Shown here one piece after another: positions 35,801 to 48,275 of a DNA stretch of 64,000 nucleotides. Location: the NCBI RefSeq assembly GCF_964275005.1, contig NC_092692.1, positions 15,655,006 through 15,719,005 of the forward strand. Direction: 5' to 3'. Source of the stretch: Diadema setosum. Its lineage: Eukaryota > Echinodermata > Echinoidea > Diadematoida > Diadematidae. Under the pieces are notes generated by a model. The model saw only the letters and a program-made list of their open reading frames with translations, made no database searches and was not told the DNA's origin. The stretch's first letter is position 1; each line of letters opens with the position of its first letter. The position numbers and the translations under genes are program-made.

Positions 35801-36916
35801 AGTGGCGGGGTAAGGGGGTGCCTTTGTTCTTTTCCTTTTACCTTTTCTTTTCCTCTTTTGTATATAGAGGCCTACACAATTCTTTTCATTCATAATATTG
35901 ACAATATGGAATTTATGTTGATATAATGAAATTGGTGTTATCTTGTAATAAATTAATTTGTGCATTGTTTATATGAAAAAGAAAGAAAATAAAAGAATAA
36001 AAAGTAAGTATACCAATTGCGATTGTGATTATTTGGTTATTATATTCGTCAGTACTTCTACTCCGTTTCTTGCTGCGAAATGACGTCTTCTGAAGCTTAC
36101 TTGACTTTCGCCATTTCGCGTCATCTTTGTTTTTCTTAGTCTGTACTCTTTTCGTCGTTAAACAATTTGGAACCCATTCTGTCCTTCAGTGATTAATCTA
36201 ATACTCTCCTTTCCTTGTGCTGATCCTTGTTCTTTTGTCATTCTAATAGCAATATATTTTCCCTTCAGGGTATACCTACGAGTACATAATATCGTTCGTG
36301 TGTTGGAACGCATAAAAAGACATCATTAATAACAATAATTGCAGCTGGAATGAATTGAATCGTTTCATTTTCAGCTGAAACCGATTTCTTCGGGATAGAC
36401 ACCATTTCTGCCTTTATCTCCTGATCGCCCATGGCGGGCTAAAGAAACGCTCCGCAGTACCATCCATACTATTTTTATGGGTTGTTTTCAATTTGCCGTG
36501 TCTAGTTCTCAATATATACGAATTCATCAGATGTAAATTCGAAAGAGAAGCAAAAACGTTTCGACTATGGAAGAGAACATGGGTATGCAGAAATATCCTT
36601 TTAACATCCATGAAGGTATACCCTTCGAGTCCAGCTGCATTCGTGGAAATTTTCCTTTCAAGCGTGGTTCCTCTTATGCCTGAGTAGCAACACAACATCG
36701 ACTTTTTTCTTTTCTTTATTGTATCTACTTTTTTAAAGTAATCTTGTCTCTACAAAGAGGAAGTGCACTCGTCTCCCTCTGATAGGACGTAAAACATTTG
36801 TAAAATGAAAGTCTCTTGTGTGTTAGCCACAACTCACGGATGCATTGTAAATCACTTCACTTTACTTCAAAGAGCAGGGGCGCGTAAACCCGGTGAACCG
36901 GTCCGTCTCGTGTTTA

Positions 36917-37531
36917 TTAAAGGGAAAATCCAGTCCAAATATAAGTTAGGCTGATAAGAAGGATGAAACTATTACAAGTTCAACGGTAAAATTTTGATCA
37001 AAATCGGGTGAAAAATAAGAAAGTTATGATATGTTGAAGTTTCGCTAATTTTTCAGGAAACAGTTCTTGAACAGTCAATGATGAATATGCAAATGGCAAA
37101 GTGAGCATGTCATATCCTCACAACTTGCCATACAGTTTGTGCATTAATTTTTGGAATTTCCAGTTTTTCATTCAAACGCAATTATGCCCATAGCTCAAAT
37201 CCTGATATATCTAACTGATCACTATTTTGAAGTTATTAAACCAGGAGTAACATTATGTTTTAGACTTCAATGACAGAAACATTGAATTTTCGTCATTTTT
37301 TTTTTGTACACTATCAATGGAAAATTATGAGGTTATGACATGGTCAGCTCACTCATTTGCATATTCATATCCACTGTTAGAAGAACTGTTTTGAAAAAAT
37401 AAGCAAAACTTCAAAATTTCACAACTTCCTTATTTTTCATCCGATTTCAGTCAATTTTTTGCCGGTGAGTTCGTAAGATCTTACTTTATTTTATCAGACT
37501 GACTTATTTTTGGATTGGATTTCCCCTTTAA
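36917..37531. mobile_element. TTAA-AGGGAAA foldback MITE, ~610 bp
   Basis: TTAAAGGGAAAATCCAGTCC and the inverted end GGATTGGATTTCCCCTTTAA bound an element with long imperfect arms (for example ATGAATATGCAAATG against CATTTGCATATTCAT). TTAA is present at both ends. The family is different in sequence from the copies at 13-19 kb but has the same TTAA/AGG terminal logic. Confidence 0.75.
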
Positions 37532-37803
37532 AGTAGATATCTCATTGAATCTTCATGAGCATGGGAAACAGATTATTTCTTTCAGGGGAAGAGGAAGAAG
37601 TATACGATGATGATAAAGAAAAAGACGATCATCACCAACAAATATATTTCATCCTTTTACTCAATTTGTTTGTTTGTTTTGGTTTGGTTTGATTACGAAT
37701 GCAATATGCCAACTGCTATTTTTCGTTTATGATATTGATTTTCTTTTTACTCGGTATAGCAAATTCATAAGATTATGTGAAACCTGGGCGTTGGTGTGTA
37801 TGT

Positions 37804-37835
<32 letters not shown>

Positions 37836-39378
37836 TATGTGTGTGTGTATGTGTCGTCATCAGTGAGGAGAGGGAGACATAATAACAGTTTAAAAGATCT
37901 TTCATGTGCTTGTGAGGAAACTGAGTTGATAAAGGTGTTGGTTCTCGAATCCAATTTCAGTTGCAAACGTTTGTGTCCGAATGCCGTCATGTTCTTAGTG
38001 TCCGTTTATTCCTCGTTCAAAAGTAAAAATAATCGTTTTATAATAGTTTTTTAGCAGGATGCTATGCAATTGTATCAGACTTACCAATGGAAAAGGAAAT
38101 TTGATTAAATCATCAAATACCGGTAATCGTCTTGTATCTACAGTGAATGCTAGCACTAAATTATAACACTAATTAACAACAAATTGTTTCTAGTTACGCA
38201 ATCTACTTCCTCTAACAGATTACATTTGTGGGAGTACAAGTATATACAAATGCTCGTTAATTGGTATACATAGCAATATCATTTCATTAAGCCTAGAATT
38301 GGTGGAAATCATGAAAGTGTTAGTGACCGAGGCGTAGAGTGCAGATTTAATTGTAATTTTGTTTTGTATTTCTTTGACCACGACCACACTGTCCGATTAG
38401 ATTAGCTAACATCTAGATACTTCTGAACGATCTTGTGGGCAGGAAGGTTTATTGGCTCAGAAGGAAAGCCGCTCGCTCTCGCGATGAGAGTCATCTGCAT
38501 TGGTTAGCTAATGAGATTCGGATGAGCTAGCATTTTGCACGTCACTAAGCGCATCTCACTTCTCACAAAGACAAGAAACTGGACCCCTTTTTTTTTCGAT
38601 GGGCGGACGAAATAAGCAGACAAGACCTAATGGACTTAAAAGAGAAAACACGTGTTGAGCAAACCTCGCTGACGCCCTGTAGATAAGTTCTTCTTACCAT
38701 AGATGGTATTGAAAGTGATGATAAAGAAAGCATTTCGTTTTCCAGCCGATCTATCAGCCCTGTGCAGAACAAAAAAGCAAGAAACAAAACCAAAAAGGAA
38801 AAGAAGAAAAGGAATGGTAAGAGGCAAGTAAGGATCGCAAGCTTAAGTTGATGTTTCTGCACTTTTCTAGTTCTTTCTACCTCCCCCGTGTGTCTATTTG
38901 CAGAAAGGCAAAACAACACAGAATAATAAATAAAACGCCGTCAAAATCCAAACGCCTTTTTTGTTCTTTACAGTGAACCACAGATCAATTTTCTTAATGC
39001 TAAGAGACCTTTTTTTCAGGAGCCCCAGGGGAAAAAAGAGGGATGAACAGTTTCAGGTTAATGCTATTCATCACGAAATTTTAGTACGCCTTTAAGACAT
39101 GTGGAGCTCAGGAGAATTCATTTCAATCTACGGTGGGTCGATTTGCTTTTTTTTTTTTTTTTTTTTTTTGCCACGGTCCAGGAAGAGGTTTGATTTAGTT
39201 CCGGTGAGGAATTATTTTAAGACGTACGGTTTCAATGTCCTTTTTTGGCTGTAATCATACGTTTGTTGTGAGCCTAAGAACTGATCGAAAAGGAATGAAA
39301 ATTAATTCCCTAGCTGACATTTAAAAAAAAGATTCACACTCGCCTTAACTCTTGCTGCAGCTGCGCAAGTGTTAAACA
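37532..39378. other. Intergenic DNA, no supported gene
   Basis: Contains a (GT)n tract at 37797-37852 and poly-T at 39146-39168. A minus-strand frame at 38563-38919 has a hydrophobic stretch but no family signature. Confidence 0.4.
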
Positions 39379-39640
39379 TGTTAAAGGGGTACGAAACCCA
39401 AGTAGAAACGTGTACATTGTATGTGGATCTGAAGTAATTCAGCAATAATATTAGTAAAACACATCAGTGAAGATTGAGGAATACCGAACAATCCGACCCA
39501 TACTGAATCTATGAATTGTTATAGTTTCGGTCCCGCCATATTATCACTGGACGAAATACTACTACACTTCGTGACGTCATTGTAGGATCATGATATAAGG
39601 AAAATGTATACATTCACAAACTCTCATTTATATCATATGA
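39379..39640. mobile_element. Half of a TTAAAGGGG...GAAACCC element
   Basis: TTAAAGGGGTACGAAACCCA resembles the inverted end at 60538-60560 (GGGTTTCATTTCCCTTTA). The block ends with TGACGTCAT, like the inner arm of 32638-33055. Only one arm is clear. Confidence 0.4.
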
Positions 39641-39837
39641 AAAGTACACATTCCCCTGACCTGTACTGGCATATGATACTGGTAATATTATTCCCCATGC
39701 TTTCTGAAACACATGAGTCAAGTGCCCTTTTATCATGTTAGAAAAGGGAAAATAAGTTGAATTCTCGCAATGTTTTCTTTACATCATGAAATGTATAGTC
39801 TTCTAATCCAGAGGGGCGACACCGAAACAAAAATAGT

Positions 39838-39868
<31 letters not shown>

Positions 39869-42310
39869 TAATAGCTGCGCATTGTCCTATTTCCCTCAAG
39901 CATCACTGTTGTGTATTGTGTTCTATTGATAGTTCCTGCATTCACCCTTGAATCCACATAATTATTTGGGTTTCTATCTAATGTATTAAATAAAGCAATG
40001 GCGCCGAAAGTTGGGTCCATTTTCGCTATTGACTACCTAAATTTGTTACGATAATAGACTCTTCGAGTTGGAAATCAATTTTATTGTAGAATCGGAAAAG
40101 GAAATTCGCAAATGATGGGCAAGTGTTTACATTTCTCACATTTAAATGAGTTAAAAATTCGGTTTATAATTTTCCCAAATCATTCATCCTCCCTGTGATT
40201 GCCGTATTATGTTTCTTTCTTTATGTTTGTTAGTTTGCTTGTTTTGTTTCTTTTTGTTATGTCATTTCGGTTAGGAAATGTATGATGGAAATCAGGGCTT
40301 TACCGTTACATCATTATGAAGTCAAGTAGCGTATAGGTCTATTTGTATCCCGTACAGAGTAAACCATCCATGTTTTGTCCAAGCGGTATATCTCACACCG
40401 TTGGATGATATACGAGAATTGACAACCAGAAAAAAAAAATAACACACACACACACACACACACATACACACACACACACGAAAAAAAACAACTCTATACT
40501 AATATTTCATCACTTGACTCATTACAGGCTTGCCTTACTCTTGGCGCGCCCACTGTATGAGCCATGGGAAAGGACATCATCAAAAGCTAACTCGACAGTT
40601 TTCGTAAATACATAATGATTTATGGTGGAACGCATGGCTTTCCTGGGGGACATTTTGTCATGCAAAGTGGCAATTGTCGTGATTGTCATGGCACATTAGA
40701 TGCATAGCTATCACGCGGCTTTTCTTCGCGTATGATATACTATATGTAAGTTCCTTTTCCATGAGCATGATGAGCGGCATTTAGTCCACCAAAATGAGAA
40801 TACTCTACCCTGAATTTAAAGACACAAATCTCACTATCAAGGAAAAAAGGGATCGACACCCACATAAACCCAAACCGGAACGAAAATAGCTATGACAAGA
40901 TAATGAGATTGATGGCAAAACGTTGTATGCACCATTTTTAAAACATAAAGTAAGTCTACCATCAAATAGAGCAAAATAAAACATTCCCAATGACACCTTA
41001 CTTGTTAGACAAGGAATATTCCTTAACCTATAGTGGCTAAAAATATCCCATATTTTTTTTTCATCATTTTTTTTTCTCTCTCTCTTTATGTGGAAAGTTT
41101 AATCGCAAATATCTCAAAGTGGCACGAATGGAGGTAACCCGTTTTGCAATGAGACTCTTCATAATAAAGTGTAATAGTGATCACCGATGCATGTGTTGCC
41201 ACTATTCAACTTCTCATATCTCTGCTGCATCTACTATGTATAAATGTGATAATTTTACGCTTGTCTTTTGCTAGTGATTTAACACCAAATGATATATAAT
41301 GAATATAACAACAAAAAAGTTGATGATATTAGTCATAACAGATCAGCCTAAATACTTGTAGAAATAACAATGACAAGAGTGATACATGCACATGACGTAC
41401 TGTTAAAGATAACAATACCTGAATAAGGATAATATCGTTTATAATACTCGGAAAGTCGGTTGCTGCATTCTTAATTTCAAAATAATATTGTTTACATCCG
41501 CTATACATGATATGCCTTGTAAATATTCACTCAGTGAAGGTATTTATATCATGAGATTTCACTATGTTTCTATTGAGAATATCGCTGTACACTGCGATGT
41601 ACGTTTATCACTGAGGGGAAAAACAAAGGGGATTCATGATACCACTTTCAACGATTCTTTGACTTTTTTTTTTTCAACGAACTGTCGCTCCCAGCAAGTG
41701 AACCAATACTGATGCAGAGGAGACTTCTGAACCGTATTCCTCAATATTTCTCAAATGCGTTTTGCCACAACTGTGAGAGGAAAAGCAACAGCAAAACAAT
41801 CCAGTGGGATTCTTTGCTGGCGAAGCTCGAACCTGATGATAGCTTCATCTTCGGGCTAGATCTGCCAATGAAGGTCAAATTACGACGGGTATAAAAGGGA
41901 GCGTACTTCGGGGAGAGCTTTATAACGTTGAGAGCGCCATGAAATAGGAGCAACATTATCAGGGAACAGTTTAGCGAAGTCGATAAAAAAAAAGCACGAA
42001 TGTTTTGGCCGTCTTGAACGCTGGCAGTCATGTGGCATATACATTGAACATAGTTACAAAGGTTGTTTGGAACATAAGTGAGTGTGACGTCACTCGCGTA
42101 ATCCCCCTGATTTTCACCCCCCCCCCCCCCGTCTTGTTGCTAAAGGCACATTTTAGACATGAAAGTATTTGAGATGTTGCATCAGAGAAGAGAAAAGGGT
42201 AGTGAGAAAAAGGAGAGCGGGAGAGAGAGAGAGAGATAGAGGTGGGTCCTCCTTTAACTACAATTCTGATAATGTTTTGGTTGTCTAGTGTATGTAAGTG
42301 ACAAGAAAAC
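39641..42310. other. Intergenic DNA, no supported gene
   Basis: Contains (AAT)n at 39837-39866 and (CA)n at 40442-40480. Short frames near 41.7 kb overlap on both strands without domain evidence. Confidence 0.4.
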
Positions 42311-42928
42311 CATCCCAAAATAAGTAAACATCAAAAGAAAGAGAAAAATATTCCCTACAAAATGATGATACAAAATGAGAAAAATTTGATCAGAAATAAG
42401 GAAGATGTGACATTTTCAAATTTCACATTTTTTTTTCTTTCGGAAAACATTACTTGACCAGTCCTTACGAATATTTAAATGAGCGAGCTGATAATGTCAT
42501 ACCCTCACAATTTTTCATGTTTGTATACTATACATGTATATGAAATTCAGAAAAATTGTTATTTTTGGCTAATACAAGTAAAACATGCTCCTATACCAGG
42601 ATATATCAGAGTTAACATTTGTTCTTTTTTATTTTGGGTGGTTTTAAGGCAAATTTTATATCTATACGGCTAAAATATGAGATTTCTGTTATCTCTCTAT
42701 ATGAAATGAATAAGAAGTTGTGAGAGCATGACATCGTCAACTTGCTGATTTGAATATTCATAAGGACTGGTCAAGAAATGTTTTCTGAAAAAAAAAGGTG
42801 AAATTTCAAAACGTCATATCTTCCTTATTTTTTATCCGATTTTTGTCGTTTTTGTATCGTTCTGTAGGGAATATCTTTTTCTCTTTCTCTTGAAGTTTAT
42901 TTGATTTGGGGGTGGATTTCCTCTTTAA
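42311..42928. mobile_element. Decayed foldback MITE related to 36917-37531
   Basis: The arms 42311-42420 and 42800-42928 are imperfectly inverted (shared ATTCCCTACA and AATAAGGAAGAT on opposite strands). The right end GGATTTCCTCTTTAA matches the right end of the 37.5-kb element. The left TTAA has been lost. Confidence 0.65.
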
Positions 42929-44600
42929 GTGTCATGTTGTAATGACCATGAAGGCGCCTTCGGGGTAACCACATGAAACTTTGTTTGATGACTCACAAAT
43001 AATGTTGTTAAATATTATGTCATACCTTCCAGTTTACCAACGTGTGTGATGTCACTAAAACTGTCATCTCAAATGACTTGTTTAATTGAACTTCTAGCCG
43101 TATGTTGGTAAAATGTGTCCTATTTGATTGAAAAGCTTCTAACTAATTTCGTAAACTGGAGTCATAACAGAGTATTCGAGAAATTAGATTTATAGAATAA
43201 GGGCGACCAAGAAATATTGTGAAAAAAAAAAAACTTGATCAATAATGCCACACTGCGTGGCAGTTGGATTTCAAAAGGTGTTTTTGAATAACCAAGAGGT
43301 AATTGTGATAAGTGATATCATTGAAAAATTACGCAAAATTCATTACAAAAGAAACAGTAATGTTGGAACTGCCGATACAACGCGTAGTATATGTAATGGA
43401 GCCATGGCAATCCTGGGATAATACTGATCCTCAATGCCCTCTGAGTAGAACAGTGCAATCACTGAAGCAGTTAATCTGCATAAGTAAGACAGTGGCAATA
43501 ATGTGAGTTGATATACAATTGTACTCATATAGGGATGTATTTTTCTGAAATATCGACCAAAGATTTTTTTTTTTTTCAGCCTTGTGCTTAAACCGATGAG
43601 AGAGTCACAGCCCCTTCTTTGCGTGTGTGGATGCACCCAATGTTACTAAGTAGTGGAGACATGTATCATTTTCAAATTTTATATCTTTTCTAATGTTATT
43701 TCTATTTCGATCGATCTTCTATAATGCGATTTTCCTGATAAAGTTAATTTGTAAACTTCGTGAATTAGAATATCCAAAATGTTTTCCATTTTAAGATGAT
43801 ACTCCTACTAGCATAAACGATCGCAAAGTATGGGTCTGTCTTTCTGGGGAAAAGTTAATTCGTTTGTTACGAAAAGAAATGTAATAAATAATCTTTATAA
43901 ATGAAACAATGAGCGAGAGGTCATTTGGATTTTTGTTTTTATACACTGTGTAGTTGTTTGCTTCTTGCATTTGGTAAATTATCTGTAACAGTAGATTATT
44001 GTCGATCGATATACGTTGGGTAAAGTGATCCGGGCCTGGGATGACTTCTTCGCAGAGAACTATCAAATTTACTCTGAATAATTGGTATTTCTGTGACGAC
44101 GACGTTTTGTGTTTGCTGTGTGGTTTTGGGTGTATCGTGTTCATCAGGTGGCGCACCACTGGCATTATACAGCAGAATCGCAAAAAAAAAAACAAACAAA
44201 CAAACAAACGAACACACGATCTCCTATTCAGTATCCACCTGTTTAGTTTCGATACCACATTATGATTATAATATGAATCCGTCCTCTTGTATGATTTCTT
44301 ACAGAGTCCAGTGCATAGGCCTGTCTGAGACGTGTATTCCCGCCGCTGGCATTTCTCCTAGCCAATCTTACATATTGATTTTGCTGAGGGATTGATATCC
44401 CGTTTTCATCTGGGGAAAAAAAAAAGGAGGGAAGCAACGAATAAGAAGAGATTTACAGGTAAGTGGAGGGGAGATTTTTTTTCTCTTATTGTTGCTTCTT
44501 GAAAGGCTCATCTGAAAATTTGTTGGATATTTCTCTCTCTGATATTGCGTGCAGTTGCCTCCAGCCCTTCTTTCAAAGCGTTTTGTTTTGGTTGCGGTGT
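42929..44600. other. Intergenic DNA, no supported gene
   Basis: No domain-bearing frame is present; poly-A/poly-T runs (43221-43233, 43565-43577, 44181-44192) generate spurious ORFs. Confidence 0.4.
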
Positions 44601-44618
44601 GTGTGTGTGTGTGTTTTA

Positions 44619-44622
<4 letters not shown>

Positions 44623-44677
<55 letters not shown>
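44623..44677. repeat. (AT)n tract left of the 617-bp palindrome
   Basis: A pure alternating AT run follows a short (GT)n stretch and directly abuts the inverted-repeat element. Confidence 0.9.
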
Positions 44678-44680
<3 letters not shown>

Positions 44681-45291
44681 GGTGGCCCAAAAAGAACGGA
44701 ACACCTAAGATCTTTAATTTTAGCAATATTGTTGCTAATATGTCATTATTTTGCACACTATTGGAAAGGTCATTCTTTTTCAAATAGAATGACACCAAGT
44801 TCTTTCATTTTGGTTAATGTGTTATGATTTTAGGACCGTTTTTGTCAACTCTTGCCATTTTCAAAATGTGATCATTTTGCAATCTCAGAGACACCAAAAG
44901 CAGCGAGAATTCGGCTTACCATAGAACCAGTAACGTTCACAATGTGTGGAATATGATTGTCATTGTCCGTTACCATTGTGAAGGAGACGGCCTGACCACA
45001 ATAACACCGTCCGTCCCACATTCCGCACATTGTGAATGTTACTGGTTCTATGGCAAGCCGAATTCTCGCTGGTTTCGGTATCTCTGAGAGTGCAAAATGA
45101 TCACATTTTGAAAATTGCAAGGGTTGACGAAAATGGTGTTAAAATCATAACGCATTAACCAAAATTAAAGAATTTGGTGTCATTCTATTGGAAAAAGAAT
45201 GACCTTTCCAATAGTATGCAAAATAATGACATATTAGAAACAATAGTGCTAAAATTAAAGATCTTAGACGTTCCGTTCTTTTTGGGCCACC

Positions 45292-45294
<3 letters not shown>
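44678..45294. mobile_element. Mariner-type long foldback element, 617 bp
   Basis: The ends CAGGGTGGCCCAAAAAGAACG and CGTTCTTTTTGGGCCACCCTG are inverted repeats flanked by TA. Complementarity continues almost to the centre (about 44990), so the element is close to one long palindrome with arms of roughly 300 bp. The CAGGGTG.CCC start and TA target are typical of mariner-type ends. No transposase is encoded. The element sits between two (AT)n tracts. Confidence 0.82.
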
Positions 45295-45343
<49 letters not shown>

Positions 45344-45361
45344 ATATACGTTGTATATATA
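45295..45361. repeat. (AT)n tract right of the 617-bp palindrome
   Basis: Alternating AT continues for about 45 bases, then degrades. Confidence 0.85.
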
Positions 45362-46780
45362 TGAAGCAAGTGGAAGAGCAATGCCTTAAATGTCGAATGC
45401 ACTACGAATTTAAGGTGCGTAACGTGCGTGAAGTAACGACGAGTATACATTCATAATTCAACACAGCATGGAAACATGTATGAAAGCACTTAACAACATG
45501 CTTTAAGGCAAAATGCACGCACATAGGGTCCATAGGTGAATGATGATTACCATGGTAGAACAACATTCAGGGAAGGGCACACACTCACACACACACACAC
45601 CCTCACACACCCACACCCACATCCACCCCACCCCTCGACACACACACACGCGCACAAACACATACACACACAGATACGTAGATTAATTGGCACTATGCAA
45701 ACTCTGCATGTCTTGCGCATTACACACTGTCACATTATGCGCTCAGTAAACATTTCCTCAAGAACGTCGGACTTGGTACGTGCATGTCGATGATGATTTG
45801 GTCATCCCCTCAGTACTCCACGTCCCCCTCCCCATTAATGAAATCTTGGCCACCAACTCTCGACATATTTCCGTCGCCTTCCTTCTCGAGATACTTTTCA
45901 AGATATTCTTGTCATGGAGCAAATGCGCTCTTCAAATCATACATGTAAAGTGAATAATTAAGCCTCTCAATTCAGGCAGGTGGGGTTCGGAGTACAACAC
46001 ACCGCAGGTTGGGCTTTGTTGGGGTTGGTACCCTCACCAAAGATGATTAATAGTTGTAACGACTTTATATTTCAGAAGTGTTACAGACTTGGGCTCCTAA
46101 AGAGCTCCTCTAGTTTAAAAACCCTTGAACAAAAAAGAAATAACTATAAAAACGTGCATAAAACTATCAAAGAATTATTTCTAGACCAAAATCGAATTAT
46201 GAGAGGAAACCGCCTTACGGAGTATAAAAAAGAGCCAGAAAAAAGGAGTCGATTTGATTTGATGAGCCGTTGATATTTGATGAATTACCATCATACGCAA
46301 TAAATAAAAAGTCCAGGGGGTAAAGCAGTCTCTAATTAGGGAATTGCAATTAACAACATTTAACAAAGAGAGAAATACAATATTGTTTCTAGTTCTGTAG
46401 CGTAGTGGGATATTGGGAACTAGTTCATCCTACCCTGGAAATACCCTGAGATAAGCTCTGTAGTAAATGTCTTTTGACCAATCTGTTCCACTCTTCTTCT
46501 TTTTTTTATCGGCAATCTTAGTCAGAATGATTAATTTATTAATTGATTAAGAACTGATTAATTTGCAACCGATTCTGTTCAGATTTACACGCAGTATTCT
46601 GTTATCGCAACGAAGAATAAATGATGTATGTTCCCTCTGTTGTATGCATCACCGTATATCGCAGATAAGATCTTGCCTTGAGGCAATAGCCTGCCAGAAG
46701 GATAGAGTTTCATGTAATAGACACTGCATTGGAGAGTTGCTAAGTTTGGCCATTCTCCCGCAGAACACCCGGGGTGGTGT
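45362..46780. other. Intergenic DNA upstream of the GPCR, no supported gene
   Basis: Holds a (CA)n tract at 45583-45672. Nothing else recognised. Confidence 0.4.
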
Positions 46781-47072
46781 GCGTTATTCAGAAGTTTCGT
46801 TAATCCGTTAAATGAAATAAGGTTCGTTATTCTCAAGGCTCGTTAATCCGAAAATAAAATAAATTTCGTTATTCCAAAGGTTCGTTAATCCGAATATGAT
46901 AAAAGGTTCTTTATTCCAAATGTTTGTTTATCCGAAAATAAAATTCAGTTTGTTAATCGGAAAATGCAAAGAAAGTGCGTCCTAACGAAACTTCGGAAAG
47001 AGGAACCTTATTTCGTTTTCGGAGAACGACCCTTATGTCATAATCGGAATTACGAGCCTTCGGAATAACGAC
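46781..47072. mobile_element. Element made of iterated CGTTATTCCGAAGG / CGTTAATCCGAA units
   Basis: At least six imperfect TTCGTTAATCCGAA or TTCGTTATTCCAAA units are tandem in the left two thirds. The right part is the inverted version (TTCGGAATAACG, AACCTTATTTCGTTTTCGG). The two arms make a foldback structure with subterminal repeats, ending 75 bases before the GPCR start codon. Confidence 0.65.
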
Positions 47073-47147
47073 TGTAAGCCTTTATACAATGCATCCTTCT
47101 TCCATGTTTTGCCCTACAGGAGCATGCAAAGATCGAGGTGAGCAGGA

Positions 47148-48275
47148 ATGATCCCCCACACTCAGGATTCACCAATGAGGTGCTTTAACGTCTCTGTGAT
47201 CGCCCAGCAGTCAGTTCCATTACATGCCGAAGCGAATTCGACCAAGGGTTCGGCTACTGACCCGGACCAATGGTACACAGTGCGAATGTCACTCGCTGTC
47301 GTGATCTCGCTGATAAGCGCTGGGGGCGTCCTTGGGAACGTGCTCGTCATCGCCAGCGTCTGCCTGTCGCGGAAACTTCGCACCGTCACAAACGTCTTTG
47401 TCACAAATCTGAGCATCACCGATCTCATCACATGCCTAACAATGCCGGTGCAAGTTGCAGCTTTGCTGGATGACAGTTATTTCGGGAGCGCGCTCCCGAA
47501 ATCGCTCTGCGTGCTTGTTGGAGGTTCGAACTACACACTAACAGCCACAAGTGTTTTCACTCTAGTGCTCATTGCCTTTAATCGTTGGTCACTCGTCACG
47601 CGCTCCAAATCGATGTACGTGAAAACATTCACTCCCAGGAGGAATGCCTTTTTCTTATCGTTCGTATGGATCAGCCCTATCGTCATCATGATTATCGTGG
47701 ACAGGAGCGGACTAAGTAAAGCTGGCTACTCCAGTATGTACAGGCTTTGCACGCTTAACATCGCCAAGTATGGGATCGCTGGCTACGCTCAGGCAGGTGG
47801 GCTGGCTGTCCTCTGTTTCTTGGTCATAGCAGTCTTCTACGCCCTAATCTACCGCCACGTGAGCAAACGAAAGAGAAGGCTACATAGTTGCAACGGAAGT
47901 AGAGTCTCTTCAGTGCAGAACCTGGAGAGTTGCGAGAGTGACTCGTCGGTAGCCAGACTTCCGAAGATCATGACGAAGACGCAACGCGCCGAAACTAGAG
48001 TGACGATCAATATGTTTATCATCGTCTGCGCCTTTCTCGTCTGCATCGTTCCGTTCTCTATAAGCATTCTCATCCCGGTCCGTCGGCACGCCTACATCTA
48101 CACATTCATTCCGTTGTTTCTGAACAGCGCCATCAATCCGCTCATCTATGCCAACATGCATCCCATTTTCCGCCACGTGTTTGTGTGTTTGCTTCAAGGA
48201 AAATACAACGAAATTCCTGAGCCTTCGAGTCTGCTGAGACGCTTGTGCCTTACTTCCAAGGGAGGTTTATACTGA
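47148..48275 (+). CDS. Class A (rhodopsin-family) G protein-coupled receptor, intronless CDS
   Basis: 375 aa with seven membrane helices: about 48-72, 82-107, 118-150, 166-184, 211-237, 283-309 and 315-338. Landmarks are visible: GN (Asn64, 1.50), LSITD (Asp92, 2.50), Cys121 pairing with Cys201 in loop 2, Trp174 (4.50), Pro302 (6.50) and NPLIY (330-334). N-glycosylation sites Asn14 and Asn30 lie in the short N-terminus. The helix-3 motif is FNRW instead of DRY, and the helix-6 CWxP is CIVP, lacking the toggle Trp. NRY-type motifs occur in melatonin and moody/Tre1-like receptors, so that part of the family is plausible, but the ligand cannot be predicted. The third loop (238-283) is basic and Ser-rich. 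A TTTTGCCCTACAG acceptor-like site at 47107-47119 suggests an upstream non-coding exon. AATAAA at 48685 could be the poly(A) signal. Confidence 0.93.
   Translation: MIPHTQDSPMRCFNVSVIAQQSVPLHAEANSTKGSATDPDQWYTVRMSLAVVISLISAGGVLGNVLVIASVCLSRKLRTVTNVFVTNLSITDLITCLTMPVQVAALLDDSYFGSALPKSLCVLVGGSNYTLTATSVFTLVLIAFNRWSLVTRSKSMYVKTFTPRRNAFFLSFVWISPIVIMIIVDRSGLSKAGYSSMYRLCTLNIAKYGIAGYAQAGGLAVLCFLVIAVFYALIYRHVSKRKRRLHSCNGSRVSSVQNLESCESDSSVARLPKIMTKTQRAETRVTINMFIIVCAFLVCIVPFSISILIPVRRHAYIYTFIPLFLNSAINPLIYANMHPIFRHVFVCLLQGKYNEIPEPSSLLRRLCLTSKGGLY

Larger units (their letters stand above)
33056..36916. other. Microsatellite-rich intergenic DNA, no supported gene
   Basis: Contains (TAC/CTA)n tracts at 35158-35190 and 35425-35480 and a (GT)n tract at 35703-35800. 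A Cys/Arg-rich minus-strand frame at 33763-33993 is unsupported by any domain or splice context. Confidence 0.45.

Noticed and set aside
38563..38919. 118-codon minus-strand frame with a hydrophobic stretch
   Set aside because: The hydrophobic part comes from an AG/AA-rich plus-strand purine tract; nothing else supports a gene.
47520..47535. GGTTCGAACTAC as a tRNA T-arm
   Set aside because: It lies inside the GPCR coding frame (GGSNYT) and has no cloverleaf around it.
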